A program made the translations under genes and the position numbers. From the NCBI RefSeq assembly GCF_032102965.1, contig NZ_CP134880.1, forward strand, positions 2,294,001 through 2,358,000: DNA of 64,000 bases, written 5' to 3'. This DNA comes from Demequina capsici. GTDB lineage: Bacteria; Actinomycetota; Actinomycetes; Actinomycetales; Demequinaceae. This document shows positions 7,694 through 16,634 of this stretch, piece after piece. The notes under the pieces were generated by a model. It was not told the origin of the DNA, did no database searches, and saw only the letters and a program-made list of their open reading frames with translations. How positions within the stretch are numbered: position 1 is the stretch's first letter; each line of letters opens with the position of its first letter.

Positions 7694-9028
7694 TCAGGGC
7701 AGGTAGGGGCCGTCCACGAGGTCCACGTCGACTGGGGCGACGGTGGTCGGGGCAGGTCGCATGGACGCGATGAAGCCTGGCTGGGCCGTGATCAGCACGC
7801 TCCACGCCGCGCGCCCCTGGAGCTGGAGCAGCGTGCCCGCGGCGACATCGTCGAGCGGGATCCTCGTCACGGCACGGGCCGAGGTCTGCACCTCGGCCAC
7901 GGCGGCGCCCGTGTCGTCGACCAGCGTCAGCCGGGTGGCGACCGGTGTGTACGCCATGATCGCGCCGCCCGCGCCGGGCGCGTAGACCCCGAGCACGGGA
8001 TCCTCCCCCGTCGACGACGGCATCTGCTCGGCGGAGACCCATGTCCTGTCCGTGGCGACCGACCCTGCCGCCCCGATCGTCGAGGCGCGCGACACGGTGA
8101 GTTGCGCGGCCGCTGCGAGAGGTGCGTCGGACGTGATCTCGACAGCCCCCACCGCCGACTGAGGCACCTCGATGTCGGTGACGACCCCCGGGTCCAGGAC
8201 CAGGTCGGACACGCCGGACCAGCCGACCACACCGGAGGCATCGACGAGCGTGAGGGACACGGTGGCTCCGTCCGGAGCGATCATGCGCAGCACGGCGCTC
8301 GAGTCGAGGTCACCGGCACCGACAGCGGGGATCACCAGCGATGTCCCGAGCGTGTCGGTAGGCGCGATCCAGGTGGTGCCCGCGGGCTGGAGCCCGTCGA
8401 GCCGCGAGTCCTCGATCGCCGCGACCACGCCCGCGCCGGTCGAGTCCACCTTCACTGCGAGCGCGTCGACGCCCTCCTGGATCCCCTCGAGGAACATCTC
8501 CTCGACCTGCCCCGCACCGATGGCGAGCACCCGCTGCTCCGCGAGCACGCCGGTGCCGCCGTAGATCGTGACCGTCGCCTCGACGTTCGCATCGGTGGGG
8601 TTGGACAGCACCAGCCGTGCCGACGAGCCGAGCGCTGTGGAGCCGCCGACGAGCCATTGCGTCGTCGCGGGGCGCACGCAGGTGAGCGCCGCGTACGAAG
8701 CGATGTCGCCGTCGGCGATCCGCTCGATCGACGCGCCGAAGGCGCCGTCGACCACCTCGGAGGAGTCCGTCGACGCGTGCGCGCCGAACAGGGCACGGGT
8801 GCGTTGGGTGGGCTCGGAGGCGAAGTCGTCGCCCTCGACCGCGCCGACGGGCACGGTCAGCTCGCCTACGCATGCGGGGGAAGGCAGCGCGGGCGTCACG
8901 GAGATCCGGCCGGGCTCGGGCGCCGCGGTGACGGCTGGGGCCAGCGCGCCGCCGACGAGCGCGACACCTGCGAGGAGCCCCCCCGCCACGAGAGCCGTCC
9001 CAGCCTTGAACGCCGCCGCGTACCTCAT
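7694..9028 (-). CDS. DUF5719 family exported protein
   Basis: A 444-residue protein. The N-terminus (RYAAAFKAG, then a long hydrophobic stretch ending around VTAAPEPGR) is a signal peptide or anchor, so the rest is outside the membrane. The body is rich in beta-prone repeats with Ser, Thr and Val and no enzymatic motif that I recognise, as expected for DUF5719. The ATG at 9028 overlaps the stop of the upstream glycosyltransferase by ATGA, so the two are translated together. This pairing with a large membrane glycosyltransferase is usual in actinobacteria and suggests a role in surface glycan handling (inference). Confidence 0.85.
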   Translation of the reverse strand: MRYAAAFKAGTALVAGGLLAGVALVGGALAPAVTAAPEPGRISVTPALPSPACVGELTVPVGAVEGDDFASEPTQRTRALFGAHASTDSSEVVDGAFGASIERIADGDIASYAALTCVRPATTQWLVGGSTALGSSARLVLSNPTDANVEATVTIYGGTGVLAEQRVLAIGAGQVEEMFLEGIQEGVDALAVKVDSTGAGVVAAIEDSRLDGLQPAGTTWIAPTDTLGTSLVIPAVGAGDLDSSAVLRMIAPDGATVSLTLVDASGVVGWSGVSDLVLDPGVVTDIEVPQSAVGAVEITSDAPLAAAAQLTVSRASTIGAAGSVATDRTWVSAEQMPSSTGEDPVLGVYAPGAGGAIMAYTPVATRLTLVDDTGAAVAEVQTSARAVTRIPLDDVAAGTLLQLQGRAAWSVLITAQPGFIASMRPAPTTVAPVDVDLVDGPYLP

Positions 9029-12000
9029 CGCGCCTCCCTGGCCTTCGCGCGGTGCAGCGGGATCGAGGACAGCGCCACCCAGCCGCACACCACCGCCGCG
9101 GCCCACAGCCACCATGCGTGGCCTGCGTCCTCGTACGAGATCACGAGCGCGCCGGTCCCGTCGAGGCTCCATGCGTTCCGACCCTGGGAGTCGGCGACGC
9201 GTTCCAGGGGGGCTCCGTCGAGCGTCGCCTGCCAGGCGTCATCGGCGGCCTCCGCGAGGATCAGGGTCGCGCCGGACGCGGTGACGTCCGCTCCGCCGGA
9301 ACGGGTGCCCATGGGCACGGTCGTCGTCGCGTCGCCCTGGGCGATCCAGGCGCGTGAGGCCTGCGACCCGTCCGCGCGCAGCACCCGGTACGGCGTGCCG
9401 TAGTCGCTCGAGCCCACCACGCTCACGTCGCCCACCTGTGTGAGCGCGGTCAGCAGGCCCGGCTGGCCCGGTGCGACGACGACCACGCCGATGCCCCAGT
9501 CGGCGAGCTGCGCCGCCGCGCCGTCGGCGCCCCCTGCGAGCAGCGCCACGGCGGGTGCCAGCACCGTGGGCGTCGCCGGGACCTGGCCGTCCGCGCGGCT
9601 GAGAGGCAGACCGGAGCCGTCCCGCTCGGCGGATCCGAGCACATGCACCGTGCCGTCCGTGCTCAGCACGGTGTAGGTCACCAGGCCCGAGTCGTCCTGA
9701 TCGAGGACCAGCACGCGCTCACGGGCCGACGAGTACTGCTCGAGCGCGGTGGCGAGCGGGAGCACGGTCGTGGTCGTCGGCGCCACGTCGGACGCGGCCG
9801 CTCCCGGCCACGCCAGCGAGCCCACGTGCGCGATCAGCACGAGTCCCACGATCCCGTAGCCCACCGAGTAGCCGGTGCGCCGCCAGGCGAGCGCGGCGGA
9901 GCGCTCCCCGGTGCGCCACGTGCCGACGGACGCCGCGGCGGCGGCGCCCAGGAGGCCGATCGCCAGCATCGACGAGCCCGGCCCGGCCCACCCAGGGACG
10001 ACCTGCCCGCCCACACCATCCCACGCGCCCACGGAGACATGCTGCGAGACCGCCGCGGAGCCCAGCCCGAGTGCCGCGACCGCCACGAACGCGCGCACCG
10101 CCCACGCGGAGCGGAGCGACACGAGCGCCAGGACCGCGACCACCAGCGCGCCTGCGCCCACGGCGAGGCCCACGCCATGGGTGACCGCATCGGTCGCCGA
10201 GGCGCCGAGCAGGGGGTTCAGCACGTCGAGCGACACGCCGTCGACCGGCCCGCCGAGCAGCAGGGTCCACGCCGACGCATGGGCGGAATCCGCCACAGGA
10301 CCGGCGTCGCGGGCGAGGATCCTCACGACCCAGTCGAGGCCGCCCTGATGCGCGGCAGCGACGATCGCCGGAGCGGACACCACGAGCGCCGGGATCGCGA
10401 TGGCCCAGGTGCGCACGCGGGACCCGCGTGCGAAGGCGCCCGCCACGAGCACCGTCAGCACCAGCCCGGGGAGGAGCACCGGCGCGGCGGCCACGACGAC
10501 CGCCGTCGCGAGCGCGGCACCGGCGGAGGCGCTCGGAGAGGGCACCCGTGTGGACGTGAGCTCACCATCGGCCACTGGCTCGCCACGATGCCATCCTGCG
10601 CCGCGGACCAGGCCGAACACCACCCAGGGCAGCACCAGGTGCGCGATGACGGCACCCACCCGGCCGTCGGACAGCGACGCGAGGAACGACGGCCACACCG
10701 CGTAGGCGAGCGCGACCGATCCCCGCACCCAGGCGGACCTGGCGACCGTCCCCGCGGCGGCCCAGCCGCCGAGCGCAGCCAGGAGCGGCGCGAGCGCCAG
10801 CAGCAGCGCGAGACCGATCCGCAGGCCCCCAGGCACGATCGCCAGGGGCAGCAGCAGCGCCGCGTACGCGGAGTCGAGCGCGGGGGCGCCGAAGCCCGCA
10901 GGGTCCCAGCCCGTCACGACACGCGTCCAGACGTCGGCCAAGGACAGGTCGGTGACGCCCAGCACGCCGCCGCTCAGCATCTGGCCCTGCGCGATCGCGG
11001 TGAGCCAGCCTGCGTGAAGGAGGAGCGAGACCGCGAGCCCGGCGGCGCCCACCACGGCCAGGCCGCGCCGACGGCGGGAGGCGACCAGCGCCAGCTCCGC
11101 GCGCTCGACGTCGGAAGGCGCGTGGCTCGCCTGCCATGCGTCGTACGCGCCCAGCTCGGAGACGCGCACGTGGTGGAGCACCTCGCGGCCGCTCGCGAGC
11201 AGCGGTCGCTCCGCGCCGCGGTCGACGCGGGACGCGCGGCGCACCGCCGCACGACTGCTCCGCAGGTGCGGCAGGCGCCTCAGCAGCCGCCACGGCACGC
11301 CGAGGTCCGACAGCGCGGTCCTCGGCTCGTTCTGGGCGATGCGGAGCAGTGCGCGCGCGGGCGCGGCCAGGAACGACCACAGGAGGAGCACAGGCACGAG
11401 CGCGGCCGGTGCGTACGCGCAGGCGTGGTACCACTCGGAGGCGCGACGGGTCGCGTATGTCGAGGCTCGTCCTCTGCTCTCCCCGGTGCGCACGCCGTGC
11501 AGCCCGTCCTGGGCATGACGCACGCGCGCGGCGGGGACCACCACCACGTCGTGGCCGGAGCGCCAGGCCCGGCGGCACAGGTCCACGCTCTCGCCGAAGC
11601 CCCTGTACGCATCGTCCGTGCCGCCCGACTCGACCCACCAGTCGCGGCGCACCAGCGCGCCCGAGAGGCTGACGGCGAGCACGTCGTCGCGCCGGTCGTG
11701 CTGGCCTTGGTTGACGTCGTCCTCCTCGACCAGGGGCACTCGCCGCGCGCCGACGCGCGACACGGTCGTGCCCAGGCCGACGATCCTGCTCGGGTCGTCC
11801 CAGCGCACCTGGACCGCTCCGACGACCGCGGCGTTGCGGCGCTTGCGAGCGGTCGCCGTGAGGGCGGCGAGGGAGTCGGGAAGCGGCGCCGTGTCGTCGT
11901 GCAGCAACCACAGGTAGTCGCGCGCGAGGTCGGGATGCGTGGCGAGCGCCGCGTCGATCGCCTGGCCGAACGTGGCGCCTGGCGCGGAGACGATGGCCGC

Positions 12001-12162
12001 GCGCAGCTCGTCGGGCACGTCGGGCGCGTCGCCTGCGACCACCACCACGTCAAGCGTGTCGTACGCGTGCTCGCTCAGGCTGGCGAGCACTGCGGGAAGA
12101 TGCGCCGACCGGCCGTCGGAGACGACGATGGCGCGCACGACGGGACGCGTCGCGTTCACCAC
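9025..12162 (-). CDS. large membrane glycosyltransferase (GT2 head fused to multi-helix GT-C-like body)
   Basis: A 1045-residue protein starting at GTG 12162 after a CGAGGGA Shine-Dalgarno. Residues ~5-250 are a GT-A (family 2) domain with the metal-binding LLHDDTAPL motif and a GFGESVDLCRRAW acceptor-site motif. About ten or more hydrophobic helices follow from residue ~255 to ~780, with an Asp-containing first loop (TGWDPAGFG) as in GT-C enzymes. A C-terminal extracytoplasmic part ends in a beta domain (WQATLDG) and a final anchor helix (WWLWAAAVVCGW). It likely transfers sugars to an envelope polymer from a nucleotide or lipid-linked donor; the substrate is not evident. It lies in one run with whiB2 upstream and the DUF5719 gene downstream. 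Confidence 0.85.
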   Translation of the reverse strand: MVNATRPVVRAIVVSDGRSAHLPAVLASLSEHAYDTLDVVVVAGDAPDVPDELRAAIVSAPGATFGQAIDAALATHPDLARDYLWLLHDDTAPLPDSLAALTATARKRRNAAVVGAVQVRWDDPSRIVGLGTTVSRVGARRVPLVEEDDVNQGQHDRRDDVLAVSLSGALVRRDWWVESGGTDDAYRGFGESVDLCRRAWRSGHDVVVVPAARVRHAQDGLHGVRTGESRGRASTYATRRASEWYHACAYAPAALVPVLLLWSFLAAPARALLRIAQNEPRTALSDLGVPWRLLRRLPHLRSSRAAVRRASRVDRGAERPLLASGREVLHHVRVSELGAYDAWQASHAPSDVERAELALVASRRRRGLAVVGAAGLAVSLLLHAGWLTAIAQGQMLSGGVLGVTDLSLADVWTRVVTGWDPAGFGAPALDSAYAALLLPLAIVPGGLRIGLALLLALAPLLAALGGWAAAGTVARSAWVRGSVALAYAVWPSFLASLSDGRVGAVIAHLVLPWVVFGLVRGAGWHRGEPVADGELTSTRVPSPSASAGAALATAVVVAAAPVLLPGLVLTVLVAGAFARGSRVRTWAIAIPALVVSAPAIVAAAHQGGLDWVVRILARDAGPVADSAHASAWTLLLGGPVDGVSLDVLNPLLGASATDAVTHGVGLAVGAGALVVAVLALVSLRSAWAVRAFVAVAALGLGSAAVSQHVSVGAWDGVGGQVVPGWAGPGSSMLAIGLLGAAAAASVGTWRTGERSAALAWRRTGYSVGYGIVGLVLIAHVGSLAWPGAAASDVAPTTTTVLPLATALEQYSSARERVLVLDQDDSGLVTYTVLSTDGTVHVLGSAERDGSGLPLSRADGQVPATPTVLAPAVALLAGGADGAAAQLADWGIGVVVVAPGQPGLLTALTQVGDVSVVGSSDYGTPYRVLRADGSQASRAWIAQGDATTTVPMGTRSGGADVTASGATLILAEAADDAWQATLDGAPLERVADSQGRNAWSLDGTGALVISYEDAGHAWWLWAAAVVCGWVALSSIPLHRAKAREAR

Positions 12163-12183
12163 GCGTCCCTCGCCTCGGGCCGG

Positions 12184-12504
12184 CTAGACAGCGCGCCGCT
12201 TGAGCTTGCGACGCTCGCGCTCGGACAGCCCACCCCAGATGCCGAAGCGCTCGTCGTTCTCAAGCGCGTAGTCGAGGCACTCGGATCGCACGTCGCAGGA
12301 GGCGCACACCTTCTTCGCCTCACGCGTCGAGCCTCCCTTCTCGGGGAAGAACGCCTCAGGGTCGGTCTGAGCGCACAGCGCGCGCTCCTGCCAGCCCAGC
12401 GGCCCATCGTCCTCCGCGGCGCCGAAGATGTCGACGACTGCGGCGAGCGTGGGCGCTGGAGAACCGGCGTCTGAGGGCACTGTGCCGTCGTAGATGCTCC
12501 ACAT
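12184..12504 (-). CDS. whiB2: WhiB-family iron-sulfur transcription factor, WhiB2/WhmD type
   Basis: A 106-residue WhiB protein. The four cluster-binding cysteines are visible: ALCAQ, CASC (two) and ECLDYAL; the GIWGG turn and a basic RERRKLKRR tail complete the family pattern. WhiB2 (WhmD in mycobacteria) acts in septation and cell division together with the primary sigma factor. The assignment to WhiB2 rests on context: it lies near manB, the DUF3499 gene and the zincin-like gene as in Rv3257c-Rv3260c. A GGAGGGA Shine-Dalgarno and an unusually good promoter lie upstream. Confidence 0.92.
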   Translation of the reverse strand: MWSIYDGTVPSDAGSPAPTLAAVVDIFGAAEDDGPLGWQERALCAQTDPEAFFPEKGGSTREAKKVCASCDVRSECLDYALENDERFGIWGGLSERERRKLKRRAV

Positions 12505-12553
12505 AGGCTTCCCTCCGAATCAGCCACGGGAGAGCCACCCCCGCATACAGGGA

Positions 12554-12582
12554 ATTACACCCGTGTCATCCACTCCCGTCAA
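12554..12582 (-). promoter_or_regulatory. whiB2 promoter
   Basis: On the minus strand TTGACG (12577-12582) and TGTAAT (12554-12559) are separated by exactly 17 bp, near the primary sigma consensus. Transcription would start near 12547, giving a leader of about 43 nt that carries the Shine-Dalgarno of whiB2. Confidence 0.72.
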
Positions 12583-12662
12583 GTCGGGAAGGCGCTCCGG
12601 CACCCGGTGCAGGCATGATGCAACGCGAGACGGCCGTCGGTCGTTGAGCGAACGCAGATCCC

Positions 12663-12668
12663 TAGGAT
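12663..12668 (+). promoter_or_regulatory. -10 element for the first LCP gene
   Basis: TAGGAT lies 8 nt before the GTG start at 12677, so the mRNA would be leaderless or nearly so. No -35 at the correct distance is convincing. Confidence 0.48.
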
Positions 12669-12676
12669 GGAGCACC

Positions 12677-13936
12677 GTGACCGCATCTTCCCGCGAGGCT
12701 GCCGCCGTGCGACGGCACGGAGCACGCCAGCCCGGCCATCCGGTGCTGCGCTTCGGAGCCCTCGTGGTGGTCGCCGCTGTGGGATTCCTCACTGTCGGCT
12801 ATCTGGAGCTCGTGTCGCGCATCGAGGGGCAGTTCGACACCCGCGACAACTCCTCGCTCGTGAACGAGATCACCCCCACGGCCGCCGCGACCACCGAGCC
12901 AGGGGACGCGAGCGCCGGCAGCGCGCTCAACATCCTGCTCATGGGCTCCGACGACCGCAGCGGCGAGAACGGCGTGATCGGCGGCACCGACGCCGGCGGC
13001 ATGCGCAACGACACGACGATCCTGCTGCACATCTCCGCGGATCGCACCCGCGTCGAGCTGGTCTCGATCCCCCGCGACCTGCAGGTGCAGGTCTCGGACT
13101 GCACGCTGTTCGACGGCACGAAGGTCAAGGGCTGGTACGGCGACTTCAACATCGCGTTCTCGAACGGCGGCAAGCAGGGCGACGCCGCCGAGGCGGCCGC
13201 ATGCGCCATCAACACCGTCCAGGACCTCACCGGCATCCCGATCGACCACTGGGCGGTGGTCGACTTCGCAGGGTTCGAGAGCATGGTCGACGCGATCGGC
13301 GGCATCCCCATGTGCATCACGCAGGACATCTCCTCCAAGAAGGCGAACCTCTACATCGACGCCGGCCCGCATCTGCTGAACGGGCAGCAGGCGCTCGCCT
13401 ACGCCCGCCTGCGGACCGCGGAGTCCGGGGGCGTGTCCGGCTCGGACCTGCAGCGCATCACGCGCCAGCAGGAGCTGCTGCGCCAGACCATGCGCACGCT
13501 GATGGGCAAGAACCTGCTGACGGACACCGCGGAGATCACCCAGTTCGTCAAGGCCATGGCGGGCTCGATGACGATGGACGAGCAGCTCGGCGACCTCACC
13601 TACCTCGAGGGCCTCGCGTGGAGCCTGCGCGGCCTCAGCATCGACGACGTCACGTTCGCCACGGTGCCGTGGGAGTACACCTCGGACTTCCTCAACGTCG
13701 TCGCCACCGACGACGCCGCGACCATGTGGCAGGAGCTCAGGGACGACACGCCGCTCACGGTCGATGCCAAGGGCGACGCGTCGTCCGCGTGGGACACGGG
13801 ACACGACAACACGACCGCGACGCCCGCCGCCACCGGGGCGTCCTCCTCCGCGGCTCCGAGCGGCTCCGCCACCGACGCGTCGTCCACCGCCGGCGAGAGC
13901 ACCGACGACCTCCTGGCCCAGTGCACGGTGCAGTGA
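12677..13936 (+). CDS. LCP (LytR-CpsA-Psr) family cell-wall ligase, copy 1
   Basis: A 419-residue type II membrane protein. GTG 12677 is chosen because of the -10 eight nt upstream. A basic cytoplasmic start is followed by one helix (FGALVVVAAVGFLTVGYL). The LCP domain spans ~90-310: DTTILLHIS, the phosphate-binding Arg in SIPRD, GDFNIAF, FAGFESMVDAIGGI, LAYARLR and RITRQQELL. LCP enzymes move polyprenyl-linked glycopolymers such as teichoic or arabinogalactan-type chains onto peptidoglycan. A Ser/Thr/Ala-rich tail ends in LLAQCTVQ. First of three tandem paralogues; its stop overlaps the start of copy 2 (GTGA). Confidence 0.92.
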   Translation: MTASSREAAAVRRHGARQPGHPVLRFGALVVVAAVGFLTVGYLELVSRIEGQFDTRDNSSLVNEITPTAAATTEPGDASAGSALNILLMGSDDRSGENGVIGGTDAGGMRNDTTILLHISADRTRVELVSIPRDLQVQVSDCTLFDGTKVKGWYGDFNIAFSNGGKQGDAAEAAACAINTVQDLTGIPIDHWAVVDFAGFESMVDAIGGIPMCITQDISSKKANLYIDAGPHLLNGQQALAYARLRTAESGGVSGSDLQRITRQQELLRQTMRTLMGKNLLTDTAEITQFVKAMAGSMTMDEQLGDLTYLEGLAWSLRGLSIDDVTFATVPWEYTSDFLNVVATDDAATMWQELRDDTPLTVDAKGDASSAWDTGHDNTTATPAATGASSSAAPSGSATDASSTAGESTDDLLAQCTVQ

Positions 13937-15213
13937 CACCACCACACGAAGGCGGCGACCGCGCCGCAGCACCTCGGCATGCACGGCGATCATGGAAGCG
14001 CTCCGCGGCACCGTACGTCGCGTGCTCGATGGTGGCCGTCGCCACGTTCGGGGCCACGATCGGTGCGGCAAGCCTGCAGCGGGCGGACAGCCTGCTCAGC
14101 TCGCGCGGTCGCGATATCAGCGCGATCGACGGCTCCAAGGACGACGACACCGCAGTCGCCGAGCCCGCATCCTCGGACGACGCGCCCGCGGACCCGGACG
14201 CGAGCGAGGCACTGAACATCCTCATCGTCGGCGCGGACGTGCGCTCGGGCGAGAACGCCGCGCTCGGCGGCTACGTCGACGGCTCCCGCGCCGACGTGAC
14301 GATCATCCTGCACATCTCCGCAGACCGGAGCCGCGTGGAGATGGTCTCCATCCCACGGGACACGATCGTCGACATCCCCTCCTGCGAGTCGTTCGACGGC
14401 GCCACGAGCCGCTCTTCGACGGAGAAGATCAACGCCGCGTTCAACAAGGGCTACTCGTTCTCGGAGACCGTCGAGGAGGGCGTGGCGTGCACGTCGCGAA
14501 CCGTGACGGCGCTCACCGGCGTCGACTTCGACCACCAGTTCATCGCTGCCGACTTCGCAGGCTTCAAGGACATGGTCGACGCCCTCGACGGCGTCGAGAT
14601 GTGCATCCCCTACGACATGGTCTCCGAGAAGGCGGAGCTCGACCTGAGCGCCGGGTACCAGCGGCTCGACGGCACGCAGGCGCTGTCGCTCGCCCGCGCG
14701 CGCTACGGCCTCGACGACGGCACCGACCTCATGCGCATCCAACGCCAGCAGGAGCTCATCAAGGCGATCCTCAGGAAGGCGCTCAGCATCAACGCCTTCA
14801 CCGATCCGGGAGTCCTCACAGGCTTCGTCAACGCGGCCGCGTCCAGCCTCACCATGTCGACCGAGCTTGGAAGCCTGTCCTTCGATCTTGGACTGCTCTA
14901 CTCGATCCGCGACCTCGACGTCGACGACATGACGATGCTCACGGCGCCCTGGGCATACGACGCCCAGGGCCAGGTCCACCTCACCTCCCAGGCGGATTCC
15001 GTGTGGCAGGCGATCATCGACGACACCCCGCTGTCCGACGTCGGGTCCACCAACCCCGACAACGCGACCTTCGAGGCTGCCGGCCCTGCGACCATCGCGC
15101 CGGACCCCGCGGACGACGAGGCCCTCAAGTACCTGCCGATTCCTCCTGAGAGCGCATACGTCACCGCCGCAGCCTCGCAGGCCGCTGTCGAGGCCGCATG
15201 CGTCACCGGCTGA
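13933..15213 (+). CDS. LCP family cell-wall ligase, copy 2
   Basis: A 426-residue LCP protein; GTG 13933 overlaps the preceding stop codon, so it is translationally coupled to copy 1. One N-terminal membrane helix (VACSMVAVATFGATIGA) is followed by the LCP domain: SADRSRVEMVSIPRD, FAGFKDMVDALDGV, SLARARYG and RIQRQQELI. It keeps the catalytic Arg residues. The tail contains ALKYLPIPPE and ends AACVTG. It is clearly more like copy 3 than copy 1, pointing to a later duplication. Likely extracytoplasmic phosphotransferase; which polymer it attaches is unknown. Confidence 0.92.
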   Translation: MTPPHEGGDRAAAPRHARRSWKRSAAPYVACSMVAVATFGATIGAASLQRADSLLSSRGRDISAIDGSKDDDTAVAEPASSDDAPADPDASEALNILIVGADVRSGENAALGGYVDGSRADVTIILHISADRSRVEMVSIPRDTIVDIPSCESFDGATSRSSTEKINAAFNKGYSFSETVEEGVACTSRTVTALTGVDFDHQFIAADFAGFKDMVDALDGVEMCIPYDMVSEKAELDLSAGYQRLDGTQALSLARARYGLDDGTDLMRIQRQQELIKAILRKALSINAFTDPGVLTGFVNAAASSLTMSTELGSLSFDLGLLYSIRDLDVDDMTMLTAPWAYDAQGQVHLTSQADSVWQAIIDDTPLSDVGSTNPDNATFEAAGPATIAPDPADDEALKYLPIPPESAYVTAAASQAAVEAACVTG

Positions 15214-15269
15214 AGGGGGCGGGAGTGAGATGTCTCCAACACCGTGCTCGACCAGCAGCGAGCGCCGCA

Positions 15270-15275
15270 TAGAAT
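15270..15275 (+). promoter_or_regulatory. -10 element for the third LCP gene
   Basis: TAGAAT lies 10 nt before ATG 15286 in the 72-bp gap after copy 2, so copy 3 can be expressed alone. The -35 is not clear. Confidence 0.48.
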
Positions 15276-15285
15276 CGATCCACCC

Positions 15286-16566
15286 ATGAGCGACACCACA
15301 CCTCGACCCGCGCACACGCGGGTACGTCCGCGCCACGCGCGAAGGCTGCACCACCGGATCATCATCCCTGCCGTCGCGTCGGTGCTGCTCGCGGTGATGG
15401 GGTTCTATGGCACGTATGTGACGGCGAGCGCCGCGCTGATCCAGGCCAACGCGAACACGCAGGACATCAGCTCGCTGCTCGGCGACACCGGCAGCTCCGA
15501 CTACATCTCCGCACCCGTCGCGAGCGGGAGCGCCGCCGCCAACCCCGTGGACTCGAACGCGGGCCAGGCGATCAACATCCTCGTGATCGGCTCCGACGTG
15601 CGCAGCGGCGAGAACGCCGCGCTCGGCGGCTATGTCGCGGGCGCACGCGGCGACACCACGATCATCGTCCACATCTCCGCGGACCGGCAGCGAGTCGAGC
15701 TGGTCTCGATCCCGCGCGACGCCCGCGTGCAGATCTCCACCTGCGAGTCCTTCGACGGCAAGGTGCAGAAGGGCTGGCTCGCCAAGTTCAACGTCGCGTT
15801 CGCCAACGGGTACGACTTCAACAACGACCCGTCCGAGGCCGCCGCGTGCGTCATGCGCACCGTCACCGACCTGACTGGCGTCGAGTTCAACGGCAACTAC
15901 ATCGTGGCGGACTTCGCCGGCTTCAAGGACATGGTCAACGCGCTCGGCGGGGTGCCGATGTGCATCCCCTACGACATGGTGTCGAAGAAGGCAGACCTGA
16001 ACCTCAAGGCCGGAGCGCAGATCCTCTACGGCGACGACGCCCTCGCGCTCGCCCGCGCCCGCTACGGGCTCGGCGACGGCACCGACCTGGGCCGCATCCA
16101 GCGGCAGCAGGAGCTGATCGGCGCGATCCTCAAGAAGGCCCTGAGCGTGAACGCCTTCACCAACATCGACGTGCTCACGCAGTTCGTCAAGGCGGCGACC
16201 CAGTCGTTCACGATGTCGGAGAACTTCGGCTCGGTCAGCTACGACTTCGGCCTGCTCTACTCGCTTCGCAACATCGACCTCACGAACGTGACGATGGTCA
16301 CCACCCCGTGGGCGTACGCGGGCGACGGCTCCGGCGACGTCGTCATCACGTCGGAGGCGAAGAAGTACTGGACGGCGCTGATCAACGACCAGCCGATCGC
16401 GGACATCGCGAACAGCACCAGCACGACCGCCTCACCGGACCCGAGCGCGTCGGCGAGCGCTGCCACTGACGAAGCGCTGATGTACCTCCCGATCCCGCCG
16501 GAGGGCTCCTACGTCGTCGAGCGTCAGACGGAGGACCAGATCCTGGCGGCCTGCACCACCGGGTAG
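15286..16566 (+). CDS. LCP family cell-wall ligase, copy 3
   Basis: A 426-residue LCP protein, the same length as copy 2. A basic, His/Arg-rich cytoplasmic start precedes one helix (IIIPAVASVLLAVMGFYG). The LCP core has GDTTIIVHIS, ELVSIPRDARVQI, FAGFKDMVNALGGV, ALARARYG and RIQRQQELIG. The tail carries ALMYLPIPPE and ends LAACTTG. Six identical residues of the Pro-rich motif are shared with copy 2. It is separated from copy 2 by 72 bp with its own -10 element, and it ends before a strong hairpin shared with purE. Confidence 0.92.
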   Translation: MSDTTPRPAHTRVRPRHARRLHHRIIIPAVASVLLAVMGFYGTYVTASAALIQANANTQDISSLLGDTGSSDYISAPVASGSAAANPVDSNAGQAINILVIGSDVRSGENAALGGYVAGARGDTTIIVHISADRQRVELVSIPRDARVQISTCESFDGKVQKGWLAKFNVAFANGYDFNNDPSEAAACVMRTVTDLTGVEFNGNYIVADFAGFKDMVNALGGVPMCIPYDMVSKKADLNLKAGAQILYGDDALALARARYGLGDGTDLGRIQRQQELIGAILKKALSVNAFTNIDVLTQFVKAATQSFTMSENFGSVSYDFGLLYSLRNIDLTNVTMVTTPWAYAGDGSGDVVITSEAKKYWTALINDQPIADIANSTSTTASPDPSASASAATDEALMYLPIPPEGSYVVERQTEDQILAACTTG

Positions 16567-16582
16567 GACCCCGGCGGGAAAC

Positions 16583-16620
16583 GAGAGAGGGCGGACACCG
16601 CACGGTGTCCGCCCTCTCTC
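16583..16620. terminator. bidirectional terminator between lcp3 and purE
   Basis: A perfect 17-bp inverted repeat (GAGAGAGGGCGGACACC and its complement) around a 4-nt loop lies between two convergent genes. It lacks a U-run, as is usual for actinobacterial terminators. Confidence 0.85.
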
Positions 16621-16634
16621 GCGTCCCGCCCTCA

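Noticed and set aside
9643-12474. Very long plus-strand open frame opposite the glycosyltransferase
   Set aside because: Its translation is an Arg/His/Gly/Ala-rich sequence without domains, while the opposite strand gives a clear glycosyltransferase. It is a shadow of high GC content. The same holds for the other long open frames opposite the 1859, 20992, 39612, 44076 and 55486 regions.
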